Shown piece by piece: positions 43,315-50,895 of a DNA stretch of 55,214 nt (its first letter is position 1; each line of letters opens with the position of its first letter). The notes under the pieces are model-generated. The model had not been told where the DNA came from. It saw nothing but the letters and a program-made list of their open reading frames with translations, and did not search any database. The stretch is from Oscillospiraceae bacterium (GTDB lineage: Bacteria; Bacillota; Clostridia; Oscillospirales; Oscillospiraceae), in contig JAHHRZ010000016.1 in the NCBI GenBank assembly GCA_020025515.1, positions 1 to 55,214 of the forward strand, given 5' to 3'. The position numbers and the translations under genes were made by a program.

Positions 43315-43343
43315 TTGTAATTTTTTAGTTTTTCGTGTATAAT
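43315..43343 (+). promoter_or_regulatory. Promoter of the HAD hydrolase gene
   Basis: TTGTAA, 17 bases, perfect TATAAT. Confidence 0.75.
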
Positions 43344-43390
43344 CTACAGGAGTTCGGGCAATGATTACATTTTATATAAGGAGGCTCCCT

Positions 43391-44203
43391 ATGGATTATC
43401 GTAAACTGGCCCTGTTCACAGATTTGGACGGGACCTTGTTTGACAGCAACTGCTGCGTTTCCCCCGAGACGCGGGCTGCTTTGGCTCGCTTTCAAGCAGG
43501 CGGTGGACTTTTTGCCATATCCACAGGCCGTGCTCCCTTAAATGCATCGGACCTTTTGCCCGGCATTTCCACCAATACCTGGTCTGTGGTACTCAACGGC
43601 GCAGAGGCCTATGACTTTTCCAGCGGCTGCGTGGCGTTCCCCCATGTGATCTCTAAAATCTCCGCAGCACCCTTTATGAGCTGGGTTCTGGAAAAATATC
43701 CCGAAATCAATGTGGTGCTTTATACCGAAGGCTCTTTGCTCTTCCTTACCCCTATGGAGCAGGCAGACGATCACTTTGTTCGCACACATCAGCCGGCCGC
43801 CTTTGCCAGTCTGGAGCAGACCATGACGCATCCCTGGCTGAAGATCCTGTTTTATGGTCCCAGACCCGTTTTGGAACACCTGGAAGATATTGCCTTGCAG
43901 TGGGGGATCTTAGAGGTCGCCGACCGTGTTTATACCTCTATCAACTATCTGGAATTTCTTCCCAAAGGTGTCCACAAGGGCCGCTGCCTCCACGATCTGC
44001 GCTCTGTGGAGGAACTGAAGGACAGAACCATTGTGGCCGTGGGAGACTGGTCCAATGATCTGGAGCTTTTGGAGGAAGCTGACATCCCGGCTGCCGTAGA
44101 AAATGCGTTGCCGGAAGTAAAGGCAAAAGCAAAAATTCTCCTTCCCTCCAACAATCACCATGCCATCGCCCATCTCATCGACCATGTATTTCCCACTCTG
44201 TAA
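43391..44203 (+). CDS. Cof-type HAD-IIB family phosphatase
   Basis: 270-residue haloacid-dehalogenase hydrolase. Motif I is TDLDGTLFDS (nucleophile and acid aspartates), motif II the Ser/Thr of AISTGR, motif III the Lys of LPKGVHKG, motif IV VGDWSNDLELLE. The large C2-type cap between motifs II and III places it in the Cof/YidA group, which dephosphorylates sugar phosphates, flavins or phosphorylated cofactors. The substrate cannot be inferred. ATG at 43391 has a GGAGG site. Confidence 0.9.
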   Translation: MDYRKLALFTDLDGTLFDSNCCVSPETRAALARFQAGGGLFAISTGRAPLNASDLLPGISTNTWSVVLNGAEAYDFSSGCVAFPHVISKISAAPFMSWVLEKYPEINVVLYTEGSLLFLTPMEQADDHFVRTHQPAAFASLEQTMTHPWLKILFYGPRPVLEHLEDIALQWGILEVADRVYTSINYLEFLPKGVHKGRCLHDLRSVEELKDRTIVAVGDWSNDLELLEEADIPAAVENALPEVKAKAKILLPSNNHHAIAHLIDHVFPTL

Positions 44204-44221
44204 CTCTGAACGAATAAGAAG

Positions 44222-44257
44222 AACGGCTGCATCCTTCAAAGAGGGTGCAGCCGTTTT
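44222..44257 (+). terminator. Terminator between the HAD gene and hisS
   Basis: Ten-bp stem AACGGCTGCA/TGCAGCCGTT plus CC/GG, then TTTT. The minus-strand side is less T-rich but may also serve hisS. Confidence 0.8.
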
Positions 44258-44280
44258 GCTGTGTATCAATCATAATGCCG

Positions 44281-45639
44281 TTAGTTTTCCAGAATGACAG
44301 CTCCGCTGTTCTTCTCCCGAATCCCCTGCTGGATCAGCTCAGCGGCTTCCTCATAAGAAACCGTCACCTGCTGACCGGTGGTAAGATCCTTCACAGAGCA
44401 CTTTCCTGCGGCTATCTCGTCCTCACCCAGAAGAACCGCATAAGGAATGCCCAGCTTGTCGGCATAACTCATCTTCTGTTTGAACTTCTTCTGCTCCATA
44501 TAGACCTGAGTGCGGATTCCTGCTTCACGAAGAGAGGTTGCAACCGCAATGGCAGGGCCGGGATCACTGGTCATAGGCAGCACCAGGGCATCCGCCGGAG
44601 CGGTAGGCAGCGCAGGATTCAAAAGCTTCTGCTCGCCCAGTACATAGAACAGACGCGTGAGACCAATGGAAATGCCCACGCCGGGAAGCTGACGATCCGT
44701 GTAATATTCCGCCAGATTGTCATATCGGCCGCCGGAGCATACAGACCCGATCTCCGGATGATCCAGCAGGGTGGTTTCATAGACCGTGCCGGTATAGTAG
44801 TCCAGTCCCCGAGCAATGGTGAGATCCACCGCAAAGTTTTCCTGAGGGACGCCGAACTGAGACAGATATGCGGTGACTGCCTTCAGCTCCTCCAGACCCT
44901 GATCGAATATCTCGTTTCTGCCCCGGTAGCCTTCCAGGGCCGTGAGGACCTCCTCATTGGTTCCGGAAATGGCAATGAACTTCAGGATTTCGTCCTTCTG
45001 CTCCTGGGTCAGACCGCAGTCCTCCATCAAAATAAGCCCCACTTTTTCAGGGCCGATCTTGTCCAGCTTATCCACAGAGCGCATGATATCCCCGGATTTC
45101 TCGGTCAGGCCCTGCATGGCGTAGAAGCCATTGAGAATTTTCCGGTTATTCACCCGAATCTGGAACCGGCTGAGGCCCAGGGTCTGGAATGTCTTATAGA
45201 TAATGGCAGGGATTTCCGCCTCATTAAGAATGTCCAGCTTACCGTCCCCGATGATGTCAATATCTGCCTGATAGAACTCACGGAAGCGGCCTCTCTGGGC
45301 ACGCTCACCACGATAAACCTTTCCGATCTGATACCGGCGGAAGGGGAAAGACAGCTCATTGGCATGCAGCGCCACATACTTGGCAAGGGGCACCGTCAGG
45401 TCGAAACGAAGGGCAAGGTCTGCGTCTCCCTTATTAAAACGGTAAATCTGCTTTTCGGTATCGCCGCCGCCCTTTGCCAGCAGAACCTCGGCAGACTCAA
45501 TGGCAGGGGTGTCCAGAGGGGTAAAGCCGTAGAGGCTGTAGGTTTTGCGCAGGGTCTCCATAAAACGCTCCATCTGCATCTGAGGTGCAGGCAGAAGCTC
45601 CATAAACCCGGACAATGTCCGGGGCTTAATCCGTTCCAT
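44281..45639 (-). CDS. hisS: Histidine-tRNA ligase
   Basis: Class II aminoacyl-tRNA synthetase of 452 residues. Visible: motif 2 (RFREFYQADIDIIG), histidine-specific LDYYTGTVYE, motif 3 (GVGISIGLTRLF) and a C-terminal anticodon-binding domain. The AGAAGG site lies nine bases before the ATG at 45639 but touches the one at 45648, so 45639 is preferred. No T-box leader is seen; a hairpin (45675-45700) separates it from the MGS-like gene upstream. Confidence 0.95.
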   Translation of the reverse strand: MERIKPRTLSGFMELLPAPQMQMERFMETLRKTYSLYGFTPLDTPAIESAEVLLAKGGGDTEKQIYRFNKGDADLALRFDLTVPLAKYVALHANELSFPFRRYQIGKVYRGERAQRGRFREFYQADIDIIGDGKLDILNEAEIPAIIYKTFQTLGLSRFQIRVNNRKILNGFYAMQGLTEKSGDIMRSVDKLDKIGPEKVGLILMEDCGLTQEQKDEILKFIAISGTNEEVLTALEGYRGRNEIFDQGLEELKAVTAYLSQFGVPQENFAVDLTIARGLDYYTGTVYETTLLDHPEIGSVCSGGRYDNLAEYYTDRQLPGVGISIGLTRLFYVLGEQKLLNPALPTAPADALVLPMTSDPGPAIAVATSLREAGIRTQVYMEQKKFKQKMSYADKLGIPYAVLLGEDEIAAGKCSVKDLTTGQQVTVSYEEAAELIQQGIREKNSGAVILEN

Positions 45640-45667
45640 CGTGTTCATCCTTCTTTCATATGGATAT

Positions 45668-45700
45668 TTAAGAAGCGCACCGGGACAAAGCCCAGTGCGC
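45668..45700 (-). terminator. Hairpin between MGS-like gene and hisS
   Basis: Nine pairs with one mismatch (45675-45684 with 45691-45700), followed on the minus strand by TTCTTAAAT. It is a weak terminator or attenuator for transcription entering hisS. Confidence 0.5.
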
Positions 45701-45730
45701 CCCATAGATGCTTACAGGGTTGCGAGAATG

Positions 45731-46147
45731 TTAGCGCAGGGTATTTTTACTGCGGAGCATCTCACGCCAATCCAGATCTCCTCTCTGGAGACCCAAAATC
45801 AGCATTTCCGCACTTGCCAGATTGGTTGCCACAGGGACATTGTGCTTATCGCAGAAGCGGATGGTTTCCAGCATCTGCTGCCCATCCCAGGGGTCGATGC
45901 TGTCGGGGTTGGTAAACAGCAGAACCAGATCAATTTCATTATAGGCGATACGGGCATTTACCTGCTGGTGGCCGCCCTGCTTATGGGACAGGAGCAGGGC
46001 AATGGGCAGACCGGTAGCATCGGCAACCAGACGGCCTGTTGTTGCAGTGGCATAGAGGCTATGCTTAGATAGGATGCTTTTATAAGCAGTGCAGAACTGA
46101 ACCATGAGTTCTTTTTTCTTGTCGTGGGCCAAAAATGCAATATTCAT
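45731..46147 (-). CDS. Methylglyoxal-synthase-like protein with altered active site
   Basis: 138 residues, clearly MGS-fold: N-terminus IAFLAHDKKK, phosphate-loop region TATTGRL, QGGHQQVNA and PVATNLASAE. However, compared with E. coli MgsA, catalytic base Asp71 (GGDQQ) is His60, Asp91 is Asn80, His98 is Trp87 and Asp101 is Gln90; only His19/Asp20 (here AHD) remain. It may bind a phosphorylated ligand without making methylglyoxal. Its place beside minD matches clostridial min-rodA-mgsA clusters, so it is probably the syntenic but diverged mgsA. Confidence 0.75.
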   Translation of the reverse strand: MNIAFLAHDKKKELMVQFCTAYKSILSKHSLYATATTGRLVADATGLPIALLLSHKQGGHQQVNARIAYNEIDLVLLFTNPDSIDPWDGQQMLETIRFCDKHNVPVATNLASAEMLILGLQRGDLDWREMLRSKNTLR

Positions 46148-46168
46148 ATTTTTTCACTCCATCCGGTA

Positions 46169-46909
46169 TTACTTTAGCTTTGCAAGAGGAACAGATTCCC
46201 CTAAAATCCGCCGGGCGATCCGGCGGCAGGCCGTACTTGCGCCGCTTCTTTTGTATTGGATCAGGGGCTTGTCCAGAACCGCCGCTAAAGGCACATTCCG
46301 ATCCTCCGGCACCAATCCCAGCAAAGGATATCCCACCAGATCCATAATATCGTCTACGGTAATGCCCATAGCGGTATAGAGCCTGGGATTGACACGGTTT
46401 ACTACAAGGCGCACATTGTCCTTTCCCATAAGCTCCAGCAGCTCTCCGGTTCGGGCTCCATCCCGCATAGCAGCCGGATCCGGACCTGTTACCATAATTT
46501 GACGAGAAGCAGCCCCCGCCGCCATACGAAATCCCTCCCCCAGTCCTGCCGGTGCATCCAAGAGGCAGAAATCAAATTGATCCCGTGCCTGATACATGAG
46601 CTTATGGAAGGCTTCTTCGTTCTGGGGTTCACTGTCTCTTCCCACAGGGGCGGTAAAAAACTGCAAGGAAGGATAGTCCGGGTGCCTGGCTCCATCTGTC
46701 AGGGATGCATTTCCCTGAACGACCTCCGTAAAAGAGAGAGCCGGAACCTTGGACATTCCAAGAGCAATATCCAAATTCCGAAGGCCCACATCCAGATCCA
46801 CGCACAAGACGCTTTTCCCCAGGGATGCCAAACTCGTTGCCAGCCCCGCACAAACGGTGGTTTTGCCCGTGCCGCCCTTTCCGGAGAGCACAGCAATCAC
46901 TGTCCCCAT
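46169..46909 (-). CDS. minD: Septum-site ATPase MinD
   Basis: 246-residue ParA/MinD-type ATPase with deviant Walker A KGGTGKTT, switch I DLDVGLRNLD and Walker B DAPAGLG (Pro-Ala where MinD usually has SPAG-like). The C-terminus RRIARRILGESVPLAKLK can form the amphipathic membrane-targeting helix. It inhibits polar division with MinC in rods, but no minC or minE is next to it here. ATG at 46909 follows GGGAGGG. The MGS-like gene is 21 bases downstream. Confidence 0.88.
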   Translation of the reverse strand: MGTVIAVLSGKGGTGKTTVCAGLATSLASLGKSVLCVDLDVGLRNLDIALGMSKVPALSFTEVVQGNASLTDGARHPDYPSLQFFTAPVGRDSEPQNEEAFHKLMYQARDQFDFCLLDAPAGLGEGFRMAAGAASRQIMVTGPDPAAMRDGARTGELLELMGKDNVRLVVNRVNPRLYTAMGITVDDIMDLVGYPLLGLVPEDRNVPLAAVLDKPLIQYKRSGASTACRRIARRILGESVPLAKLK

Positions 46910-47141
46910 GGACTTCCCTCCCACTCTACACTTTGATGCATACCATTATAGCCGAACAATTCTTGGATTGCAACCTCCAATCCCGGATTTTCCGAAACTT
47001 TTTTTGTGCAACCCTGCAAACAACCCCTTGGCAAATTAGCGAATTTGCAGGGATCTTTGTACAAACTGACGAAACCCCAAGACTTCGTTTTTCATTTGAT
47101 TTTCCCTCAGAAAATTTTTTTGAAAAATTTTAAAAAACCCC
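46910..47141. other. Divergent spacer minD/perR
   Basis: About 230 bases of AT-rich sequence between divergent genes. No reading frame with a ribosome site, no hairpin of note. The minD promoter could not be identified with confidence. Confidence 0.3.
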
Positions 47142-47170
47142 TTTACAAACGGGTTAATATGTGGTATCTT
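47142..47170 (+). promoter_or_regulatory. Promoter of perR and reverse rubrerythrin
   Basis: TTTACA, 17 bases, TATCTT, immediately upstream of the Per box. Confidence 0.7.
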
Positions 47171-47178
47171 AATTATGC

Positions 47179-47193
47179 AAATGATAATCATTT
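47179..47193. promoter_or_regulatory. Fur/Per box
   Basis: Perfect 7-1-7 palindrome AAATGATAATCATTT, nine bases after the -10 box, where a bound repressor would block transcription. It suggests PerR autoregulation and peroxide control of the downstream rubrerythrin. Confidence 0.8.
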
Positions 47194-47212
47194 TCAAAAA
47201 GGGGCGAGACCA

Positions 47213-47629
47213 ATGGAGCAAACCCGTAAACACAGCAAAAAGCGGGACGCCATTCTCAGATGCATTCAAAGCACAAAGGTCCACCCCAGTGCCGAATGGG
47301 TGTATAGTCAGCTGAAACCCCAGTTCCCGGATCTCTCTCTGGCCACGGTATACCGAAATCTGACACTATTCAAACAGGAGGGGCTCATTCAGTCCCTGGG
47401 TGTTGTAAACGGTCTGGAGAGATTTGACGGCACAACGGACCCCCATGTGCATTTCATCTGTTCGCAATGTGGCGCTATTATCGATCTTCCGCATATCTCC
47501 GTTTTGGAAGATTTAGAATCAACCGTATCTGAAAAAATCAATGGCATCATTGCAGGGTATTCCCTATGTTTCGAGGGAACCTGTGAACAGTGTCTTCTAA
47601 AGCAAGAACAAGAAGACATCACCGCCTAA
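47213..47629 (+). CDS. perR: Peroxide-responsive repressor PerR
   Basis: 138-residue Fur-family repressor. All regulatory-metal ligands of Bacillus PerR are present at a constant offset: His24, Asp72, His78, His80 and Asp91. Asp at the last position is diagnostic of PerR rather than Fur. The structural zinc cysteines are 83, 86, 124 and 127. Metal-catalysed oxidation of His24 or His78 would release DNA. The ATG follows AAGGGG; a longer upstream frame crosses the promoter. It is followed by reverse rubrerythrin, a classical PerR target in Clostridium. Confidence 0.92.
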   Translation: MEQTRKHSKKRDAILRCIQSTKVHPSAEWVYSQLKPQFPDLSLATVYRNLTLFKQEGLIQSLGVVNGLERFDGTTDPHVHFICSQCGAIIDLPHISVLEDLESTVSEKINGIIAGYSLCFEGTCEQCLLKQEQEDITA

Positions 47630-47678
47630 AAGGCTTAATCTGTTAAAAATTTTATTAAAATATTTGGAGGACATTATT

Positions 47679-48269
47679 ATGAAGAAGTTTGTTTGCCCTG
47701 TTTGTGGTTACGTCTACGAAGGCGAGGCTATGCCCGCCGATTTCAAGTGCCCTGTCTGCAAGGTTGACGGCTCCAAGTTCAAGGTCATGGACACCACCAA
47801 GCTGGCAGCTGAGCACGAGTACGGCATCTATGAGAAGACCGTTGCCAATAACCCTGACATCTCCGCTGAGGACAAGGCTTTCATCCTGGATCAGCTGAAG
47901 GCAAACTTCAACGGCGAGTGCTCTGAGGTTGGTATGTACCTGTGCATGGCTCGTATCGCTCACCGGGAAGGCTATCCTGAGATCGGCCTGTACTGGGAGA
48001 AGGCTGCCTATGAAGAGGCTGAGCACGCTTCCAAGTTTGCAGAGATCCTGGGTCAGACCCTGGAGCCCAACATGAAGGCTACCACCAAGGACAACCTGGC
48101 ATGGCGTGTAGACTGCGAGTTCGGCGCAACTCAGGGCAAGTTCGATCTGGCTGCCTGCGCTAAGAAGAACGGCCTGGACGCTATCCACGACACCGTTCAC
48201 GAGATGGCAAAGGACGAGGCTCGCCACGGCAAGGCTTTCAAGGGCCTGCTGGAGCGTTACTTCAAGTAA
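47679..48269 (+). CDS. Reverse rubrerythrin (rubredoxin domain first)
   Basis: 196 residues with the domain order reversed relative to the gene at 36333: N-terminal rubredoxin (FVCPVCGY, then KCPVCKVDG), followed by a ferritin-like diiron domain (SEVGMYLCMARIAHREG, EEAEHASKF, DEARHGKAF). Such proteins are NADH-dependent peroxidases and oxidases in clostridia, strongly induced when PerR is lost. ATG at 47679 follows TTGGAGG. Codon use is highly regular, suggesting strong expression. It shares a promoter with perR. Confidence 0.92.
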   Translation: MKKFVCPVCGYVYEGEAMPADFKCPVCKVDGSKFKVMDTTKLAAEHEYGIYEKTVANNPDISAEDKAFILDQLKANFNGECSEVGMYLCMARIAHREGYPEIGLYWEKAAYEEAEHASKFAEILGQTLEPNMKATTKDNLAWRVDCEFGATQGKFDLAACAKKNGLDAIHDTVHEMAKDEARHGKAFKGLLERYFK

Positions 48270-48285
48270 GACTCAAGCGATTTGT

Positions 48286-48319
48286 AAGAGAGATCGGGAT
48301 TTCCCGGTCTCTCTTTTTT
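48286..48319 (+). terminator. Terminator of perR-reverse rubrerythrin
   Basis: Thirteen-pair stem (48286-48298 with 48303-48315, one T-G pair), followed by TTTT. Confidence 0.88.
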
Positions 48320-48338
48320 AATGCTTTTGACATTTTCG

Positions 48339-48413
48339 ATGGTACAGAAATGGTACACCTACCCTTTTTTGTGGATTTACGATCTTCAAAATGGTACACT
48401 CAGAATGGTACAC
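48339..48413 (+). repeat. Four direct repeats of ATGGTACA(C/G), iteron-like
   Basis: Copies start at 48339, 48350, 48391 and 48405. Inverted copies of the core (GTACCAAT) occur at 48644 and 48917. Composition shifts to AT-rich here, at the left edge of the accessory region. They may bind an element-encoded initiator, recombinase or regulator. Confidence 0.5.
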
Positions 48414-48605
48414 ATCTGTTACTAACATAATACAACATTTCCACGCTAAAAACAATTAAATTATCTATATTTTATCAAGTTTATATCATCTTTTAGTCCA
48501 AAAGAAAACATGATAATTGAAACATTAATTCAATTTGCAAACATCTTTGAATCAACTGCGGAAGCTGGCCTCTAAGCAGCATCTAAGCCAGCCCGCCACA
48601 ACTTT

Positions 48606-48638
48606 ACTCCAAGCTGTAATGGCTTGGAGTTTTTCTTT
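48606..48638 (+). terminator. Terminator of a possible small RNA
   Basis: Nine-bp perfect stem ACTCCAAGC/GCTTGGAGT, seven-base loop, then TTTTCTTTT. A GCTGGC/GCCAGC hairpin lies about 60 bases upstream (48564-48593). No reading frame precedes it, so it may end an untranslated RNA. Confidence 0.6.
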
Positions 48639-48643
48639 TATCC

Positions 48644-48659
48644 GTACCAATATAACGAC
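48644..48659 (+). repeat. Shared upstream element, copy 1
   Basis: GTACCAATATAACGAC, identical to 48916-48931. Each copy lies 20-30 bases before an AT-rich -10-like sequence and a small gene of the same family, so it looks like a shared operator or activator site. Confidence 0.55.
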
Positions 48660-48743
48660 TTGTCAATAACTTAGATATTATATAATAAGGGCACAAAGAG
48701 AGAGGAACACAAAGCCTCACAACGAATAAAGGAGATCATAAAA

Positions 48744-48914
48744 ATGAGAGAGTTCACCGTTTCCATGGTATGTGCCGACATTCGAAACAAGAAACTGAGA
48801 ATCCCCAGAAGCGTATGGAAATACGCTTACTGCATGACAAGACCTGAGTCCCGTCTGGTAAATCAGTTCCGCAGTATGTACCCTGACTTCCAGATCATCC
48901 TTCTGGACTTCTAG
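48744..48914 (+). CDS. 56-residue unknown protein, short paralogue of the next two genes
   Basis: MREFTVSMVCADIRNKK start with an AAGGAG site ten bases upstream. The C-terminal part, RPESRLVNQFRSMYPDFQI, resembles GSEKFRQLKELRADFPGFKI and SPEYAQLQRVRQDYPDFAV in the next two genes, so it seems a short member of the same family. Too short for a full domain; it may be a truncated copy or a regulator. No function is known. Confidence 0.6.
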   Translation: MREFTVSMVCADIRNKKLRIPRSVWKYAYCMTRPESRLVNQFRSMYPDFQIILLDF

Positions 48915-48915
48915 T

Positions 48916-48931
48916 GTACCAATATAACGAC
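48916..48931 (+). repeat. Shared upstream element, copy 2
   Basis: Second copy of GTACCAATATAACGAC, overlapping the end of the 56-residue gene. A TATAAT follows at about 48953. It precedes the 145-residue paralogue. Confidence 0.55.
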
Positions 48932-49024
48932 CCACCAAATTCTGAATCTGATATAATTAAGACATAAACAAGGGGAACACATCCCACAAAAAATAAAAAC
49001 ACATAATTAAAGGAGATTATTACC

Positions 49025-49462
49025 ATGACTATCAACTTTGAAAACAACACCATTGAGATGACCAAGACTGAGGCTAAGCTTGCTGGCAAGGTGGGCAGCG
49101 AAAAGTTCCGGCAGCTGAAGGAACTACGGGCGGACTTCCCTGGCTTTAAGATCGTGGTTAAGTCCACACCCAAGAGCAAGGATCATCTGAAGGGTCTGAC
49201 TGTCGCTTACATGAAGACCTACATTGAGGCTCACGACAACGAGGAGAAGTCCATTATGAAGGAATTCCACCAGCTGCGTGGTCTGGATGAAAACGGCAAG
49301 CCCATCGAGCTGGCTTTCGTCGCTAGCTACGGCGAACTGAAGATGTGGTTCCTGGATCAGTACCCCGAAATTGAGAATCTGAACTCTACGGTTAACAACA
49401 TCATCGCCCGCTCCAAGAAGAGCCGTGAAGCTAAGCGTCAGGCTGCTAAGCAGGCAGCCTAA
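49025..49462 (+). CDS. Unknown accessory protein, paralogue A
   Basis: 145 residues, family not recognised. N-terminal short beta/alpha part (INFENNTIEMTKTEA), a helical middle with LKELRADFPGFKIVVKS, a KGLTVAYMKTYIEAHD block, a GELKMWFLDQYPEI motif, and a Lys/Arg/Ala-rich tail ending KRQAAKQAA. The next gene encodes a clear paralogue sharing the middle and the KxWFLxxYPEI motif. Such tandem small genes are common near conjugative or plasmid-like modules. The basic tail could contact nucleic acid. Good GGAGAT ribosome site. Confidence 0.6.
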   Translation: MTINFENNTIEMTKTEAKLAGKVGSEKFRQLKELRADFPGFKIVVKSTPKSKDHLKGLTVAYMKTYIEAHDNEEKSIMKEFHQLRGLDENGKPIELAFVASYGELKMWFLDQYPEIENLNSTVNNIIARSKKSREAKRQAAKQAA

Positions 49463-49482
49463 TTGAGAAGGAGGAACTAAAA

Positions 49483-49932
49483 ATGAAGAACACTCTGAAG
49501 GTTGATTTTGCACACGGTTTAATTATCATGGACCGTACTTTTGCCAAAAACTGCTCTAACACCAACAGTCCGGAATATGCCCAGCTTCAGCGTGTGCGGC
49601 AGGATTATCCTGATTTCGCCGTATCCACCCGACACATCAAGAAGAGCACCAAGAAGGAAACCTACGCTGGTCTCACCTATGCTTACATGGAGGACTATAT
49701 CATCACCCATGAGACTGGTGATGATCGTCAGAAAGTCATGGATGAGTATGAGCAGCTGCGGCTGGTGGCAGAATGTCACAGCAAGGGCCGCCGCTATCCC
49801 ACCATCAAAAAATGGTTCCTTGCCAAATATCCTGAGATCACCGAATTTGGTATGCTGAAGGTGACTATAGATGGAAAAGAGAATCCCTCTTTGGAAATTC
49901 ACTCCGCCACCCAGAAGGATAGTGTAGCATGA
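49483..49932 (+). CDS. Unknown accessory protein, paralogue B
   Basis: 149 residues, paralogue of the preceding gene: VRQDYPDFAVSTRHIKKST, YAGLTYAYMEDYIITHE and IKKWFLAKYPEI align with its counterparts. It lacks the basic C-terminal tail and ends in a polar stretch. It has an AGGAGG site 20 bases after the first paralogue, and its TGA overlaps the start of the winged-helix-like gene, so the three are one operon. Function unknown. Confidence 0.6.
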   Translation: MKNTLKVDFAHGLIIMDRTFAKNCSNTNSPEYAQLQRVRQDYPDFAVSTRHIKKSTKKETYAGLTYAYMEDYIITHETGDDRQKVMDEYEQLRLVAECHSKGRRYPTIKKWFLAKYPEITEFGMLKVTIDGKENPSLEIHSATQKDSVA

Positions 49933-50504
49933 TGAACCAGCCCCGAACCTTCTATGCCGAATGGATCCCTCTGGATAAACGCCTGTTCCGTATTCTTGGC
50001 ATGCTTGCGGATCTGGGGGAGTTCCAAGGTAATTTGTCCGACATCTACCGCTATCTGGTGCTAGAAGTACAAAATGTACAGACCAAGCAACGGGCACGGC
50101 TCAAAGAATCAATAGAGGAGCTGTCCCGGCTTGGCTTCCTGACCTATCAAATGACTGGAAGAACCTATCACATCTCACCAGTTCCCCAAAAGCAACCAAT
50201 CCCCGTGCCGCCGGAGGCTATCACCGCATTAAGAAATCACCGCTATTCTTCAGAGAATGTTGCGTGGGAGCAGGTTCTGAAGGTCTACTTGTGGATCTGC
50301 CACAACCAAAAGTCAACCGTTACAAATGATATGATTGCGGCAGATCTCCACATTTCAGTATCAACGGTTATCAGTGCTAAAAATGTTTTAGAAGCCGAGT
50401 ACAATGCAATCACCCGCAAAAATGTATCTGAAAAAATCGGTGACGACTCTTTCCGTACACTGGGGCAAGAGCTTGCGGCTACTGCGTGGTGGAACAACGT
50501 CTAA
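49929..50504 (+). CDS. Predicted winged-helix accessory protein
   Basis: 191 residues. Two helix-rich parts look like winged-helix DNA-binding domains: about 15-75 (RLFRILGMLADLGEF to LSRLGFLTYQMTG) and about 110-160 (VYLWICHNQKSTVTNDMIAADLHISVSTV). The second reads like a helix-turn-helix of a replication-initiator or GntR type. It is co-translated with the paralogue pair (ATGA overlap). Iteron-like repeats 1.5 kb upstream would suit a replication or copy-control role, but that is inference. Confidence 0.5.
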   Translation: MMNQPRTFYAEWIPLDKRLFRILGMLADLGEFQGNLSDIYRYLVLEVQNVQTKQRARLKESIEELSRLGFLTYQMTGRTYHISPVPQKQPIPVPPEAITALRNHRYSSENVAWEQVLKVYLWICHNQKSTVTNDMIAADLHISVSTVISAKNVLEAEYNAITRKNVSEKIGDDSFRTLGQELAATAWWNNV

Positions 50505-50564
50505 AAGAGTTACTTTTTCCTTAATAAGAAAATATATTTTTTAATGAGGAAAAAGTAACTCTTT
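50504..50564. repeat. 18-bp perfect inverted repeat
   Basis: 50504-50521 pairs with 50547-50564, with a 25-base A+T loop. It begins at the stop codon of the winged-helix gene. T-rich tails are short, so it could be a terminator or an origin-type structure. Confidence 0.7.
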
Positions 50565-50618
50565 AACCAATTTTCTTTCGTTTATATCTCCTAATTATCA
50601 TAAATATTAGAGAAATGA

Positions 50619-50679
50619 ACGCTTCGTTATTTTGCTACGAAGCCGCAACAGCGGCATTCGTGCAAAATAGCGCAAGCGT
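50619..50679. repeat. Large imperfect hairpin, about 60 bases
   Basis: Arms from ACGCTT (50619) to GCCGC and GCGGC to AAGCGT (50679) pair for about 25 positions with small bulges, leaving a tiny AACA loop. On the plus strand it is followed by A, not T, so it is not a plus-strand terminator. It may be a single-strand origin or recombination structure. Confidence 0.6.
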
Positions 50680-50703
50680 AAAAAAATATAAGGAGGTTAT
50701 TGT

Positions 50704-50895
50704 ATGAAACCTGATAGAGCCACTCTGCTATCCAGACAGCGAGGGACATTGCCTGACCTATTCTGGGCACAACTAAACGGAAAAAGCGCACAGGAAAACT
50801 TTGAAGAGCAGGGACAGCAAATTTATGATGCTCTCTTGGATAGAGATTGCGAATTCTCCAGTCTTCACATTACCAGTGAGGTGAAGATCAAATGA
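50704..50895 (+). CDS. 63-residue unknown protein
   Basis: Small protein with a strong AAGGAGG site. Its helical core (LPDLFWAQLNGKSAQENFEEQGQ) and the acidic/hydrophobic end are not recognised. The last codons overlap the start of the next small gene (ATGA). Probably a conserved accessory-element protein; function unknown. Confidence 0.55.
   Translation: MKPDRATLLSRQRGTLPDLFWAQLNGKSAQENFEEQGQQIYDALLDRDCEFSSLHITSEVKIK

Noticed and set aside
45640..45730. Histidine T-box upstream of hisS
   Set aside because: The gap is only about 90 bases and lacks the T-box core; only a weak hairpin is present.
48339..48931. CRISPR array
   Set aside because: Repeats are 9-16 bases with irregular spacing, and no cas genes are present.
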